DNA of 64,000 nucleotides from Hoplostethus atlanticus (GCA_034670405.1 JAXDDX010000003.1:3209001-3273000), one strand, 5' to 3'. Shown: positions 48,581-61,152, counted from the stretch's first letter. The notes: generated by a model from the letters alone, not told the origin. Translations and numbers: made by a program.

Positions 48581-48600
48581 CACACACACACACACACACA
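48537..48600. repeat. Compound (CT)n-(CA)n microsatellite
   Basis: CT-rich sequence (48525-48537) leads into CA repeats with one CCTA interruption at about 48577, ending in CGCGCG. Confidence 0.96.
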
Positions 48601-49799
48601 CGCGCGTACAATCCAAACCCACTCATTTGCCAGTGGCAGCCCTCCCATATTCATTGCTGCCAGTAACAGAACAAATGACTTAAGCCTTTATGTTATGTTG
48701 CATGTTGTCATAGTGAAGTCTCTCACTGCCCTTCTCTCTTTTCTCTCTCTCTCTCTCTCTCTCTCTCAATAAGAGAAGAAGGCTCTCTCCCTTTCCTCGT
48801 CTCCAGAGCTATCCAAAATTACACTATGGCTCACCACATTTGTTTGTTTCTATCTCGTTTTAAATGGAATCGGTTGTACCTTCCGTTCATGTCACAAGGT
48901 GCATTTTGAACTAGTCAAGATGGGCTCGATTTATCTTGCCAGACACTTCAGCAGCCTCCAATGTGAACACACAGCCGGCACTCCTCCTGATTCAACTTCT
49001 ATTTTGTTCAGGTCTGCTATCCAGACAGCTCATTTTCTTTTATTATCCACCATCCTTCAGTGTTTTATTCGTTTTTCAGATATTGCAGATGAGGGATATA
49101 AAGGAGAACAGTATGACATAGTGTGCATGGTCTATTCTTAACTGTTTTCCTCACTGGTCAGGTCAGTAGGTCAGAAATCTCCTGGCATCTTTGCTTTTGC
49201 TCAGGTCTGCTTACGTTCCAACCAATCCAGTTCTGTGTCCCCCTGTTCTTCCCCTTCACTTGCGGGATCAGCGAAGCCCCGGTAGGCCCGGGGAGGGTAA
49301 GCCCCGACTGGGATATGCCCACCAGGGAGCAGCCTGCTGCTGGAGTAGTGCCACAGCAGCTAAACTGTTTAGCTTCAGGAGACCGCTAAGTTACTGTGGT
49401 CGCTCACAGGAGGGATCACAGTCCCAGCTCACAGTCCAGCAGCGTATATAGGAGAAGCCATTCAGAGAGAGAGAGAGAGAGAGAGAGAAAGAAACTGTAG
49501 TGTAACGGGAACATGAGAGGGAAGTGGCGGCAGAGGAGACGATGATTATGTCATTATGTGATTTACAATAGCAGTTGAATTTACACTGTGACTCTATAGC
49601 CTGTATGAGAATATCCTTCTGTCAAGGGTTACGAGATTGTCCAGTTGGTGTGTCCACTGCTGATTCATGTTTTTGCCCTGAATAGTATGACCGGTCACAT
49701 GCTGGTGTATCTGGTCTCACTCTCTGTCTGTCCATCCCTCTGTTTGTCCGTCCCTCTTTCTTTCTGTCTGTCAGCAGTGTCCTGAGAGGAGTACGCGGC

Positions 49800-50060
49800 C
49801 TCCACACATGAGAGCATTTAACAGGGCTGTTGGCGTTGTGTTTAATAGTTCTGGTGATGATAATTGTGGGCTGCGTGATGGCTTGCTCGTTAAAGCTCGC
49901 TGCAGTAAGAGTGGATTTCGGGCTGTAATTGCAGCTCGTTAGGATAATGCCAATCAGCAGCGTTGGCCCGGCTCAACGCCCATGTGTGTGCACACTGAGG
50001 CCCCGAGTCCCCGCAGGCCTCCAGGCTCCTCTGCAGCACAGCGGAGCACTCTCTATCACA
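49800..50060. promoter_or_regulatory. Candidate conserved non-coding block
   Basis: Repeat-free sequence with GTTTAATAGTTCTGG, TGATAATTGTGGG, CTGTAATTGCAGC and AGGATAATGCC words. The regulatory role is inferred. Confidence 0.33.
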
Positions 50061-51337
50061 ATGATACAATCAATAAAACAGGCATTAATTTAATCAGTTA
50101 ATCAATCAATCAGTCATCAACTTCATCAGCACATTTTCTGCAAAGGTCTTCAAAGTATTGCACTTCTCACAGCATCTGTATAGAAGGGATAGACTCGAAA
50201 AAAATCGAAATCCAAACCCCTATGAAAGAAATAGTTTGTCAACATTTTGGTTCAGATTTTAAAAGTAATCCAGCTTGACATATAATAAGCAACGGTATGC
50301 AATATAGTATGCCATTCATGCAACCTAGTGTATGTGTTTTGTTTTCAATCTGTCACATTGGATATAGCGGAGAGCTACATCAACATTATGGTTGAGGTTT
50401 CACTAATATTTCCTTTTCTTAGGAGTTTTTCCAGGTTCAGAGAACTGTGCTTGTAATGAAATATTTAGCAAAGTACTATTTGTTACAGTAATTGTGGAAA
50501 CAATTTGTATCAATTCTTAAATCAGTCAAAGAGAGTCAATGAAATGTGAGTTGCAGACTGATGATATCTGTTGCAGACTCAATATATCATGTTTACTTCT
50601 TAACAGTTACAGCCAAATAAAAGACAAAACACTGTGCGATACATCAGCGTATCTTTAGGCACAATAAGGCAAAAAAAGTGATTTAAATATCTTCAACTCT
50701 ATAAACTGATGAAAGTTGCTCCCCCACTTTTTTCCAAATAAAGTTAGCATTTGTGCTAGCATCATCTTACCCAGTGTACCAGGCTTTAGCGTTTGAGTAA
50801 GAGCCAGGTTTAGCCAGGCCTGGAAGTGGAGGCTCTGATGTGGCCTGTCTCCCTGCGCGGGGGTGCACATAGCTGCACATGGCTAGTGTATAATTTAAGA
50901 TTTCTGGTGAGCTAAATAGCACTCTAGCTCAATAGCCATCAATATGGCCGCTTGTAAAATGTGTCTGGGACCAGTTGGGGGCTGGCTGGCTTGTTAGGTG
51001 CTGGGAATGTTTGAGGCAGGTGGTGGAGGGCCAAGGCCAAGGTCCATATGGATCTGATCACAGAACAGTAGTGGCAGCTTATGGGGTTTTGCTGCTTTAT
51101 TCCAGCACATGGTGTCTCTCTAGCTCCTTCGCTCAGTCGCCCCTGTTTCTGTGCTTGTCTGTCTTTTTGTCTTGTTTGCTGTGTCTCACTGTCTGTCTGT
51201 CTGCCTGTCTCTCTCTTTGGTGCTCTCATCTTTCAAGTTCTTCCACGTTTACATGCTGTTACATTCGGGTCTTCACGTGTCTTCATCTTATTTCACTACC
51301 CTGACTCTTCCTCTTAGCCTTGCCTATTTGTCGTCAA
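50061..51337. other. Non-coding DNA (no gene seen)
   Basis: AT-rich complex sequence to about 50.75 kb, then mixed sequence with CTGT-rich DNA at 51150-51220. No exon was recognised. Confidence 0.45.
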
Positions 51338-51445
51338 TTATTTGTCTTAGCTCTTGTTTATTTGGTTCACTTATTTGTCTTAGCTCTTGTTTATTTGGTT
51401 CACTTATTTGTCTTAGCTCTTGTTTATTTGATTCTCTTATTTGTC
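51338..51445. repeat. 33-bp tandem repeat, three copies plus a partial one
   Basis: The unit begins TTATTTGTCTTAGCTCTTG and is repeated at 51338, 51371 and 51404, nearly identical, with a shortened copy from 51437. It sits just upstream of, and probably inside, the 3' region of the L2-type element. Confidence 0.92.
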
Positions 51446-51656
51446 TCATTTGTTTAAGATAAAGTAGGTTGCTAACTTATTGCACTCTTACCTTAACACT
51501 AGTTATGCTCTTAGTTGCTTGTTTAGGAAGGAAATGCACTTACGATTTCTGGTGACTAGTAGTTTTCTTGCCTACCTATGCACTTATTGTAAGTCGCTTT
51601 GGATAAAAGCGTCTGCTAAATGACTGTAATGTAATGTAATGTAATGTAATGTAATA
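51446..51656 (+). mobile_element. 3' end of an L2-clade LINE or its partner SINE
   Basis: GTAAGTCG then CGCTTT-GGATA-AAAGCG (51595-51611) forms a perfect 6-bp stem with a GGATA loop, the conserved reverse-transcriptase recognition hairpin of UnaL2-type fish LINEs. It is followed by GTCTGCTAAATGAC and a (TGTAA)n tail at 51625-51655. The 5' limit is uncertain; sequence upstream to 51338 may belong to it. No reverse-transcriptase coding sequence is visible. Confidence 0.8.
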
Positions 51657-53244
51657 TGTCTTACCATTTTACCATTTTACCACCGTTTTGGTCATTTTTT
51701 CAATTTTGTTCATATGACATAGTTTTATGAAATTGTTTGCTCATTTGTGTATGACCACATCAGTCCCTCCAGACTGCTCTGTAGAGAGAGTAGTAGAGTA
51801 GAGTAGAAAGACTGAGTAAAGAATGAAATCTCGCTTGCTTCCCAGACAGCCTGGATTTTAATCACAATGTCATGTTTTCAAATGAGCTAAATGAATCCCT
51901 TCTCCCCTCTTTGTCTCTAACCTCAAATATTTACTGTTGGCGTTGTCTGTGTGCTGGGCGAGTGTGCGGGCGGGTGGAGGGTTTGAGAAGTACAGCAGGC
52001 TGCTGTGTGCCTGGGCCAGAGAGGGATTCTGGGTCCAGCTCAGCCCAGCCCAGCCCGGAGGGCCTGAGTGTGTAGCCTAGCTGCTTAATTGAGATCTCAA
52101 CGTGACATTGAGCGCTTGTAAATTACAATGTGCTGGCCAGACAAGCTAGAAGCCTTCATCTCAGCAGCAGCTCCATAAACATGTGGTGTGTATATGCGTG
52201 TGTGTGTCTGTGTGTGTGTGTGTGTGTGTGCCTGTTTTTGTTTTCTATTTGTGCGTGTGTAACTGGCAAGTTTCACTAAATCTTCTGGCTGCGTCATGAT
52301 AGTCGATGCTCCTCTGATTCTTTTATATGACCATGAATGAGTTATTAAAATGTGTGTGCCAGCCTGACTCTCATTGCAACCATACAAGCCCCGCCTACTC
52401 CCTCTGCCAAACCACCAATCCACTCTCTCGACTCCACTGCTCCCTGCCCTTGTCGTCAAGCAACTCCACCCATTTTCTCTTGCCCCTCCCCTTTTCGAAC
52501 TTTTATTTGTTTTCACACACTTGTTGATTCAAAATGCAACACTTTCCAACCTTTATACCTAGAGTGTATCAGAGTTTAGCATCAAAGCTTGGGGTGATTA
52601 CACAGTGCATGATATGCCAAATTGGACATATATGTACACACTGGCACAGAATATCGCCTTTTTCACTCACACATGAATGAAAACACAAATGTACAGGCAC
52701 ACGAAAAGGGGCGGGCACACACAAACTTGCACACACACGCTAACCAGAATACAGGAGAACCACACACACACACGTGCGCCCATGCACGCACGTGCACATA
52801 CTCACGTGAACCACAGGCACACATTCATGTATACAGACTTGTCAGTCAAGCAGTATGAGTGTTTATATTTAGAAGTTGTAATGAGTGTGATGTCATTTCT
52901 CCGTGCTCCTGAGAACAATCTGGCAATCTGGATACTGTCAATCACTCTGTGCCTGCAGGCGTTAGTAAACTGAGGTGGGTGCATGTGTGTGTGTGTGTGT
53001 GTGTGTGTTAGTTTAGTTTAGGAGTTTTGATGAGCGACTCTTAACAAAGACCCAACATATGAGCTGCACATGGTGCCTTATATGAGCAATGGGCTTCATC
53101 ACTCTCACCTCATCACTGCAGCAACTGCATATTCACACACACCCTAACACACACCCACACTTACCCGCTCTGCAACACACACCCTCACACATCCGTGCTC
53201 ACCACCCTCTCCACACACAGTTATATACATACCCTGTCACTCAT

Positions 53245-53249
53245 TCTCT

Positions 53250-53312
<63 letters not shown>
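53245..53312. repeat. (TC)n-(CA)n compound microsatellite
   Basis: CT repeats with one CA interruption, then about 22 perfect TC units, then a short CA run. Confidence 0.97.
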
Positions 53313-53323
<11 letters not shown>

Positions 53324-53847
53324 GTGCTCCTGGCCACTTCCATGACCACTGGAATGGATGGGATTTTGTTTGCTTTTTACATTTTTCCCATGCTGTAGCA
53401 GACAGAACATGTGTAAAGGAGTCTTAATGGGTGCTAATTACACTGTGTGGAAAAAGGTGTGATTTTTTTCTTTGTCTTTGAGAGTTAGTGAGTAACTCAA
53501 AATGAGAAAATGTGCGATGGGGAATTGGGACAACAAAGACTGTATTCTTTTTTTATGAAGTGCAAAGTCTGCACTTAGTTGTTTAAAACACTCCACATCC
53601 AACAAAAGGTCCAGCCATGCTCCTCCTCCTGCTCATCAGCACAATATAACAGCAATTAGTAATGACTTTCCTAGAAGTTGGTTTGCAGAGCATGGGGCAG
53701 GACGGAGGGAGGAAGACCGTCGGTGGGGCGAGGGAGGCAAGGGGGAGACTACAAAGTGACCAGCCAAGCGACCGCCACTCTGTCTGTGTCCTTGCTCTTT
53801 TTGTCGAGTGCCTGTTAATGTATTAATGAAATGCAAAAGAGGAGGGA

Positions 53848-53861
53848 GGGGGGGGGGGGGG
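53848..53861 (+). repeat. G14 homopolymer
   Basis: Fourteen consecutive G. Confidence 0.95.
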
Positions 53862-55432
53862 CATCCATATAAACGGCTAATTAAAATAATGAGGAAGGAA
53901 GAAGGATGTAGTGCAGTGTCACTATTGATTAATTCATTCATAAAGAGCGGGCGGGCACAGCGGGCGCAGCAGCGTGACAGCCACTCTACTTCACAGTGTT
54001 CCCGGAACAGCTCAGAGAAAAGGGAGGCTGGCGGGAAACCGAGGCAGACAGACAGGTACATTGTACAGCGCTCTGTCAATGCGATGCTTTATTCACATAC
54101 CCACTGTGGACCTAAAGATGTGGCAGGCATCAGTACACTTAGGAAGACTGCAGTCTGGCAGCCAGCGTGGTCCATTCACTCAAACACTATCACTTTGAAG
54201 TCACGACTAAGTAACTAAAGGTGGTCGAACTGCAAGATTATAGCAGGAATTAGACCTAATTGTACCATCCTGCACAACTTGAATGGATCTATTCAACATC
54301 TGTGGCCATCTCTCACAGACTCAGGAGAGCAGGGTGAGAATCTTACAAGCTCATTTTTGTTAGGGTTGAGTTTTATTTCGGAGCACTCTGATCTGGAAAG
54401 GAAAAATGTCTAGGAAGAAAACCTTGAAATAAATCAGATAAAACAATCTTAAATAGTATATGACCAAAACATAAGCAGATTAATGTATCTGCTTTTCAGA
54501 TCTTCACATTTGCTTTTGCTTGGGCATGTTTTGTGCTACAACATTCAAGCATTTCCATCATATTTGTTGAGGTGACTTTGAATGTTTTTATCAGGTCATT
54601 TGTATGTATCCTCATTCTTTGAATACTCTCACAGAGAGATTAGATTCTGATTGCTCTGCCTTTGTTTCGCCTGCTTCATGTCCTCACTACGAACAATGTC
54701 ACACCTTACTTCCTCGTCTCTATCTCAAACATATTAACAGCTTCAATGTTGTTTTTCTTTCCGTATCAGTTCACTTTGCTGTTAGTCATGCCTTTTTCTC
54801 ATGCTTCTCCGATAACAGCTTGTCTACTGTTGTCTGGACATTGCCTACATCTTACTTTGCTGTGCAACAATGCAATGCAACAACAGCAAATATGTTTTAC
54901 CTTTACCCCTGCCTCTCACAAACAAGGAAGTATATTTTAACATTTAAGAACTTAATAGAATGCTGTGCGTGTCTAGTTATGATGACTGTCTCTAAAATGT
55001 ATTGAAGGTTTGTTGCATGTTTCAGTTTCATTGGTAAACTGCCTCTGTTGAATCCTCTTCCTCTTTAGGAGCCATATCCATAAAGAGTACTGATCACTGG
55101 TCAGACCACATGGACATAAAATCAGAGGTTGCACTCTAACAGAAGTAATCAAAAAGGACCCAGGTCTAGTTATCCTGTGAAACTATTAAGATGTTTCATA
55201 TTTCCATTTTTTGCCCTCCATATTTCTCATTCTCTGAATCTTTCTTTGTGTGTGTGTGTGTGTGTCTGTGGCAGTTGCAGGCAGCGGCAAGGCAGCTTGA
55301 GTGCAGACAGACGTTCCCTGCTCCCTGCAGAATCAAGGCCCATCAATCATGTTAACATGTTAATTAGTGGGATTTATTTTATTCAGCAGAAATAACAGTG
55401 AGGATCCCATTACAGAGACTGGCCTGGAGGCA

Positions 55433-55436
<4 letters not shown>

Positions 55437-55527
<91 letters not shown>
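55437..55527. repeat. Compound (GT)32-(GA)13 microsatellite
   Basis: A perfect 64-base GT run directly joined to 27 bases of GA repeat. It includes the longest perfect dinucleotide run in the window. Confidence 0.98.
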
Positions 55528-56123
55528 GAGGGAGGGGGTGTCCTCCGGGGGAAGACCCCCTTCTCTTCCAGTGTAACACCCACTCTCTCTCTGTGGTGCA
55601 CTGTGAAAAATAATGACATAGCTATAATCAATCAAAAAAATTAAGTAAATCAATTTTTTTGAAAAATCAAACATCATGTTTTGTGATTTGTGTGGTCGTT
55701 ACACAAAATACCATAGCGCGTTTCCAATGTGTCAAGCTAGATTCACTTAAAAAAATGACTGAGTGAAGTTAGCATGTTAGCAGCAACACTTTCAGCAGTG
55801 TGTGAAGTGGAAGCCTGCCCAGATACAACTAAAGGTTTACACTCCACTGCTCACTTTCAGAGCGTAAATAAGATTAGCAAAGAATACCTGGCGTTCGAGT
55901 TTCCCCACCTGACAGTCTATGATAGGTTTTGTGTGGCTTGAATAGCTTCGCTCCCCCACAGCTCAGCGGGGAGGTGCTGTGTTACAGCCGCATCAGCTGT
56001 GCATTTGTTTGTGCTTGTTTTGTGTCTCTGTGTGAACTTGATCGGAGGTTAGGCTGATGCCAGTAGACGTCATATTAATGTTGATGTAAGGATTAGTAGA
56101 CACAGAGATGTAGTGACAGAGGG

Positions 56124-56124
<1 letters not shown>

Positions 56125-56155
<31 letters not shown>
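56125..56155. repeat. (TG)15 microsatellite
   Basis: A perfect TG run. Confidence 0.96.
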
Positions 56156-56157
<2 letters not shown>

Positions 56158-56444
56158 ATGCCCTTACAGTACAGTGTGGGTGTAAATCATCAGCTCATCG
56201 ACCTGGACTGTGCTCACCTGTGTGTCGCCCACTTTTCTCCACAACTCTACTTCTCTTCCTCTCCTCACCGCCACGCCTCCTCTCCTCTTCCTGTCTGTTC
56301 CTTTCTAGCGTGCCCAAGAGTTCAAGAGGAAATCAGCAACACCCCGACAATTTATAGTGCTTCCTGATATGATTCTCAATAAAAAAAAATAAGGAAGCAC
56401 ATGCAATTCCAGCCAGTGGTGTTGCTAGGGAGATTATTTCTGAG

Positions 56445-56570
56445 GCAATTCTTTTTTATTTGATAATGAACAAGGAACAACAGGAAGGCTGTGAGAGAGA
56501 GGGGTTGATGTGTTGAAACAGGCAGATGGCCAGACTAGAACTCAGTTGTTTAAGCCACCAGGACACCCCG
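56445..56570 (-). mobile_element. tRNA-type teleost SINE, diverged copy
   Basis: The plus strand shows TTTTTTATTTGATAATG, then CAACAGGAAGGCTGTGAGAG, then GCCACCAGGACACCCCG. That is the same order as the copy at 22635-22774, so the element lies on the minus strand with its GGGGTGTCCTGGTGGC head on the right. Confidence 0.6.
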
Positions 56571-56936
56571 TCAGGGTTGACGTTTTTGTAGATATAGGAC
56601 TTTTGCTCTTTCCAATCACCGCTCCATCACTGAGGCAGGGCGTGTGCCGCTGACACATGAAAAGGAAGGTGACAGGCAGGAGACGGAAACAGGAGCCGGG
56701 AATCCGATCCACCTTGTCTTTATCTGGCCCAGTAAAACAACACCGCGCTTCACGTCCGCAGTCCCCGCGTGTGTCCTTTGGTGTGTGTTTGCTTTATGTG
56801 TGCGTGGATTTCAGTGTCTGCCACCGTGCGCGTTTCCATGCATGTGTGTGTGTGTGTGTGTGTGTGTGCATCTGGACATGTAAGTGTGCATTTGTTTATA
56901 CTTGTTGCCCTGTATGTTTCCACGCGCGTGCGTATT

Positions 56937-56937
<1 letters not shown>

Positions 56938-56975
<38 letters not shown>

Positions 56976-56978
56976 GTG
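56938..56978. repeat. (TG)n microsatellite
   Basis: TG repeats with two CG interruptions. Confidence 0.95.
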
Positions 56979-57589
56979 ATATAAGTGAGAGGCTGTCTGA
57001 TTGTTTCACCACCTGCGCCCGCCGTGTCCACAGATTAGTGCCTCCCACCCTGACACTCAAATCAAACACGGCTCGAGTTTCTCAGCTGTCTTTTGTGTCG
57101 GGCGTGTTAAGCGATTTTTAAAGTGGCCCTATCCGGTTTCTCCTCTGAGCTGAGGAGAAACTCTCACTCTCTCACTCTTTCTTCATTTCTCACTCTCTTT
57201 TTCAATCCCCCCCTCTCTCTCTGTCTCTCTCTTTTTCCCCCCCTTGTGCTTCTATGTGTGCATGTAAATGGAGAGAACAGGCCCAAGATGTGAGGAATTA
57301 GGATTAAGATACAGTGAAGAAACAAAAGACAGACATAGAGAGAGAGAGAGAGAGAGTGTGACAGAAGATCCGTCCACATTGAAGAACGATTCCCAAAGAC
57401 AAGAATTCCATTAGAAGTTGTTTTGCTGAAAGATTGAAAGACTCTCTTTAACACTCTTGTCGTCTGTCTATCTGCCCATTCCACAGATGAGAGGAAAGCT
57501 CATATCTCACTCCTCATTCAGCGTTTAACTGGCATCCTCTTTGCATAGCTGAGGACCGGGAGAGGGAAGCGGGAAGAGGGAGGTGTGCT

Positions 57590-57592
57590 TGT

Positions 57593-57644
<52 letters not shown>
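57590..57644. repeat. (TG)n microsatellite
   Basis: About 27 TG units with one CT interruption. Confidence 0.97.
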
Positions 57645-57646
<2 letters not shown>

Positions 57647-57734
57647 TTTCTAACGAAGTGGCTTGGAGATTGCATAGATGGATACTTGCCAAGCAACCCC
57701 CCCCCCCCTGCACCCACCCCCTACTCGCCCTAAC

Positions 57735-58090
57735 CGCCGCAGCCCATCGATGAGTATACCCACTCTAAAAGCTCACAAATTGTGCTCCGTGTGACAATGG
57801 TTAGGTCAGCCTAGATAAAGCAGGTCCATTAGAGGCAATCGAGCCGGGGGACAGGGAGACAGAGACAGACAGAAGTGCAGAAAAGGAGGAGGAGTAGAAA
57901 GGGGGAGGTGGGAGGGCCTTGATAAATACCAGAGGTGGCCATAACTCTGCCCGGCTCGCCTGGGAAACTTTAGCATTTTGTCTTAAAGCCTGATGAGTGT
58001 CTCTGTATCAAATGGGTTTTAATTAGCGGTTCCTAAGTGGCGGCGGTCGTTAAGGAGGCTCATTAGCATACTGCCCGGCTGTTTGGCTGT
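57735..58090. promoter_or_regulatory. Candidate conserved non-coding block
   Basis: Complex sequence including GGGTTTTAATTAGCGG, GCTCATTAGCATAC and CATTTTGTCTTAAAGC at 57970-58075. It ends in the CTGTTTGG repeats at 58079. The regulatory role is inferred. Confidence 0.3.
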
Positions 58091-58102
58091 TTGGCTGTTT
58101 GG
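58079..58102. repeat. (CTGTTTGG)3 tandem repeat
   Basis: Three perfect 8-base units. Confidence 0.93.
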
Positions 58103-58152
58103 ACAGCGGTGACGGCGCTGCTCTCTGGGGCTCACTCCGTCTTCCCCCCCGT

Positions 58153-58189
<37 letters not shown>

Positions 58190-58749
58190 GTAACTTAGAA
58201 AGAGATTGAGAGGGAGAGAAAGCGATATAATAATAAAAAAGGGGACTGTGTTGTTGGCAGGATCACTTCTGATGTACATGTGAACCACATTTCCCTCCCT
58301 ACCGCTTCAATTCTATTCCCCTTCCCTCCACGTCAGTTCCACTTTATACCCTTTCCTCTACTTCTCTCACTCTCTCTCTTTCTATCTCTCACCTCCATCC
58401 CTCCATCCTTCCCACTTTCCCTCTCCCTCTCTCCCTCTCTCTCTCTCTCTCTGGTTAACTTGTGGTTACGTAGTGATGGAAGTTGATGGTTGGCGGTTGG
58501 TTGCAGCTCTGTAGGGGCCGTGCAGGAATTCAGCTGTGACCGTGTGGTTGTGGTTTGGTCAAATGGCTGAGACCAGCTTGCTGCGCCGGCCTTATGGTGC
58601 AGCACCCGGGGTTAAAAAGCAAACAGGGATAGGGGGACGGTGTCATCATTGAGACATCTAGGGAGCCCGTGCATGGTGGCTACGCTACTTTTGTACTGTG
58701 TTACTCCATCCGCAAGAGGAATTGATTGGAACGTTTCAGCAAAACCAAA

Positions 58750-58890
58750 AGCTCTCAGGTTGAATCCCTGCTGTGTCCATCGACGGCCTTATGTCCTGTT
58801 GAAGTGTCCTTGGGCAAGGCACTGAACCCCTGCCTGCTTTGGATGAGAGTGTCTGATAAATTCCTAAAAATGTAAAAAAAAAATAAATAA
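58750..58890 (+). mobile_element. Diverged SINE/L2-tail-type fragment
   Basis: AGGTTGAATCCCTGCTG (tRNA box B-like), GTCCTTGGGCAAGGCACTGAACCC, then GCTTTGGATGAGAGTGTCTG and ATAAATTCCTAAAAATGTAA follow the order of common fish SINEs. The end is a decayed version of the GGATA stem-loop tail at 51.6 kb. It ends in an A-rich tract. Confidence 0.6.
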
Positions 58891-59898
58891 ACAGAAGAAC
58901 TGGCAACTAATGGCAGAAGAGGAAAACATTTATTGAAACGAGTCATTTATTAGCAATAACTCAACAATTAGGGTAGAATTGACGAGACGCTGTATGGGAA
59001 GGTTGTTCACAACATAAAGTACAAGTAGTGACACATGCTCCAACATTTTGCCGTTGCAATTTAGTGTCTACGTATTGATGAAGTTTTCCGTAGTCCCCCG
59101 GTGCTCATGTTTTCTTTAAATGAGCCGTGAGGTCACTGACCTCGCCTTGACAAAAGCTTTGACCTCATCACCCAGACTACGGCCGATAGTATTGACAGAT
59201 GTATCAACACATGTCGATACGTTTAGCTGAAACGCTGCAATTTGGACATGAAGACATAACAAATTTATAGCCCTACATTAAGACTGATAGTGGAGATGAA
59301 GACACACTCCGACCGCCATGCCACACACACACACACACACACGCGCACACAGTCACTCAGAATAAGTAGCACTGAGAGAATAAAGCCGGCGTGACGTTCC
59401 TCATTTGAATTGCATATGGCGGTGAGTAGTGTACTGCGAGGGATCGATAGCTCTCTGTGGAATGGTGGGAGATGTCAATGCCTCGGTGACAGGGATTGAG
59501 TAAAGAGCAAGGGGGTCTAATGGCAGAGAAGCGAGTAGGGAGTCTTATCACCCATACCTTGTTCCCCCCACCTCCCACTTTTCCTCCCCCAATCTGTCCC
59601 TGTATCACTCACACTCTCCCTCCTGCTTTCATCCTTTGCCTCTCTCTCTCTCTTTTCCCTCCTTTTAACCTGTCCTTCCTTCCTCCTGCCTCCCACCCTC
59701 TGTTCCCCCCTTTCTATCCCTCCCCTCCCTCCCCTCCCTCCATACTTACATCACTCCCCTCCCTGTGTGGTAACATGTAATGTTCTAAAGTTGGCCCAGA
59801 CCAGGGCAGACTGCTGCCGATATAGACTGATTAGCTATAAATCTGGCTGGAGTGACCACTTACCTCATAGGGGTGAGAGAGAGAGACTGAGTGAGTGA

Positions 59899-59938
<40 letters not shown>

Positions 59939-60143
59939 GTAGGACCGTCTGGCTAACCAGGCCTTAATACAGCGATGACTGACAACACACGCTTTCAATC
60001 CATGGAGCTCCCAGTTTAAATATTAAGCCATAACCCCGCAGCCTGACCTGAGCTGTTCAAAGGCTCTGCTCTCGGCTTCATTTGAATGGGAACCACTTGA
60101 TGAAATGCTCATAGTCTTTTGACTAATCCCACAGGAATGTGCA

Positions 60144-60209
<66 letters not shown>

Positions 60210-60210
60210 C
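60144..60210. repeat. (TG)n-(CG)n microsatellite
   Basis: About 29 TG units with one TT interruption, ending in CGCGCGC, a sequence type with Z-DNA potential. Confidence 0.96.
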
Positions 60211-60354
60211 TCTTAGAGAATCAGATCTGTCAACATCATTAACACAACGCTGTGCTTTTTAGTCCGCACCGAGGTTAACACGCCAGACACACATCAACAT
60301 TTATCTGACCTACATGGTGAAGTGCAACTTCTACGCAATTCACAGCTAAACGAA

Positions 60355-60392
60355 TACAATGTACTTTTACAATGTACTTTTACAATGTATTT
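60355..60392. repeat. 13-bp direct repeat (ACAATGTACTTTT), two full copies plus a partial third
   Basis: Consecutive ACAATGTACTTTT units followed by ACAATGTATTTA. Confidence 0.9.
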
Positions 60393-60721
60393 ACTGTGTT
60401 ATAACCATTTGATTTACTCGCTGCCATTTAACAAATACATACTGGCTCTTAGTTTGGTGTAGGTGCTGTAAGCAGGTGTGTGTGTGTGTGTGTGTGTGTG
60501 TTGATTCTTACAAGGACAGATACAACCACAAGGGTATTATGTATTGCAACTGCCCATTGAACTGTGTCACATGTTTTGGGGCTAAATGAGGGTGTTGATG
60601 TTAATTGTGTGTTCAGGTGTAGTGATAATGAGGAGGGTTCAGAGAATGCACAGGTTTGGTCTAGTTAAATGGACTGAACCAAATATAGTATCGCTAATCG
60701 TACCATTCGTTCCTATTGCAG

Positions 60722-61040
60722 TTGTTTGTTCATTCCTTCATTCAGTCATTCATCCATTGTCCTGAACCACTTATTCCTATTCAGGGAGTCTATCCCAGCA
60801 AACATTGGGCAGAAGGTAGGGAGACACCCCTGGACAGCTCACCAGTCCATCACAGGGCAAACACAGACAGACAATCACTCACACTGACATTCACACCTAT
60901 GGGCGATTCAGAGTCTCCAATCCACCTGACTTGCATGTCTTTGGACTGTGGGAGGAAACCGGACCACCCGTAGGAAATCCACGCCAACACGGGGACAACG
61001 TGCAAATTCCACACAGGAAGAGCTGAGAATCGAATTGTGG
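60722..61040. mobile_element. Common teleost interspersed repeat, diverged copy
   Basis: The order TCCTGAACCACTTATTC, TATCCCAGC.AACATTGGGC, CCAGTCCATCACAGGGC, CACACTGACATTCACACC, CATGTCTTTGGACTGTGGGA and CCACGCCAACACGGGGACAA is the well-known fish genomic repeat annotated by repeat libraries, usually as a LINE-derived 3' end. I did not fix its class or its exact ends. Confidence 0.7.
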
Positions 61041-61150
61041 ATCCACGTATTTGGATGTAGTGCTGCAAATTCACAAGGTGGTACAGGTACACGCAAAAAC
61101 CCAGACAATATAGTACTGTTAGTGCAACTTTTATATGGTGTGATAGAAAG

Positions 61151-61152
<2 letters not shown>

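Larger units (their letters stand above)
44801..49799. other. Non-coding DNA with a transposon relic and simple repeats (no gene seen)
   Basis: Holds a probable hAT relic (46030-46440), a CTCCT-rich pyrimidine tract (46745-46870), TG/CA arrays (47118-47141, 47225-47252, 47656-47713, 47772-47795, 48537-48600), a GAATA array (47361-47399) and CT/GA arrays (48741-48767, 49464-49490). No supported exon. Confidence 0.5.
51657..57734. other. Non-coding DNA with simple repeats (no gene seen)
   Basis: Contains TG (52196-52229, 52984-53008, 55247-55265, 56125-56155, 56843-56868, 56938-56978, 57590-57644), CT (53245-53304), G14 (53848-53861) and a 91-base TG-GA array (55437-55527), plus a SINE copy at 56445-56570. 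No supported exon. Confidence 0.5.

Noticed and set aside
47656..48600. Regularly spaced short repeats, considered as a CRISPR-like array
   Set aside because: They are CA/CT simple repeats with no unique spacers of constant length, and the DNA is clearly vertebrate.
56657..57121. 154-residue open frame rich in Cys-Val
   Set aside because: Translation of two TG microsatellites.
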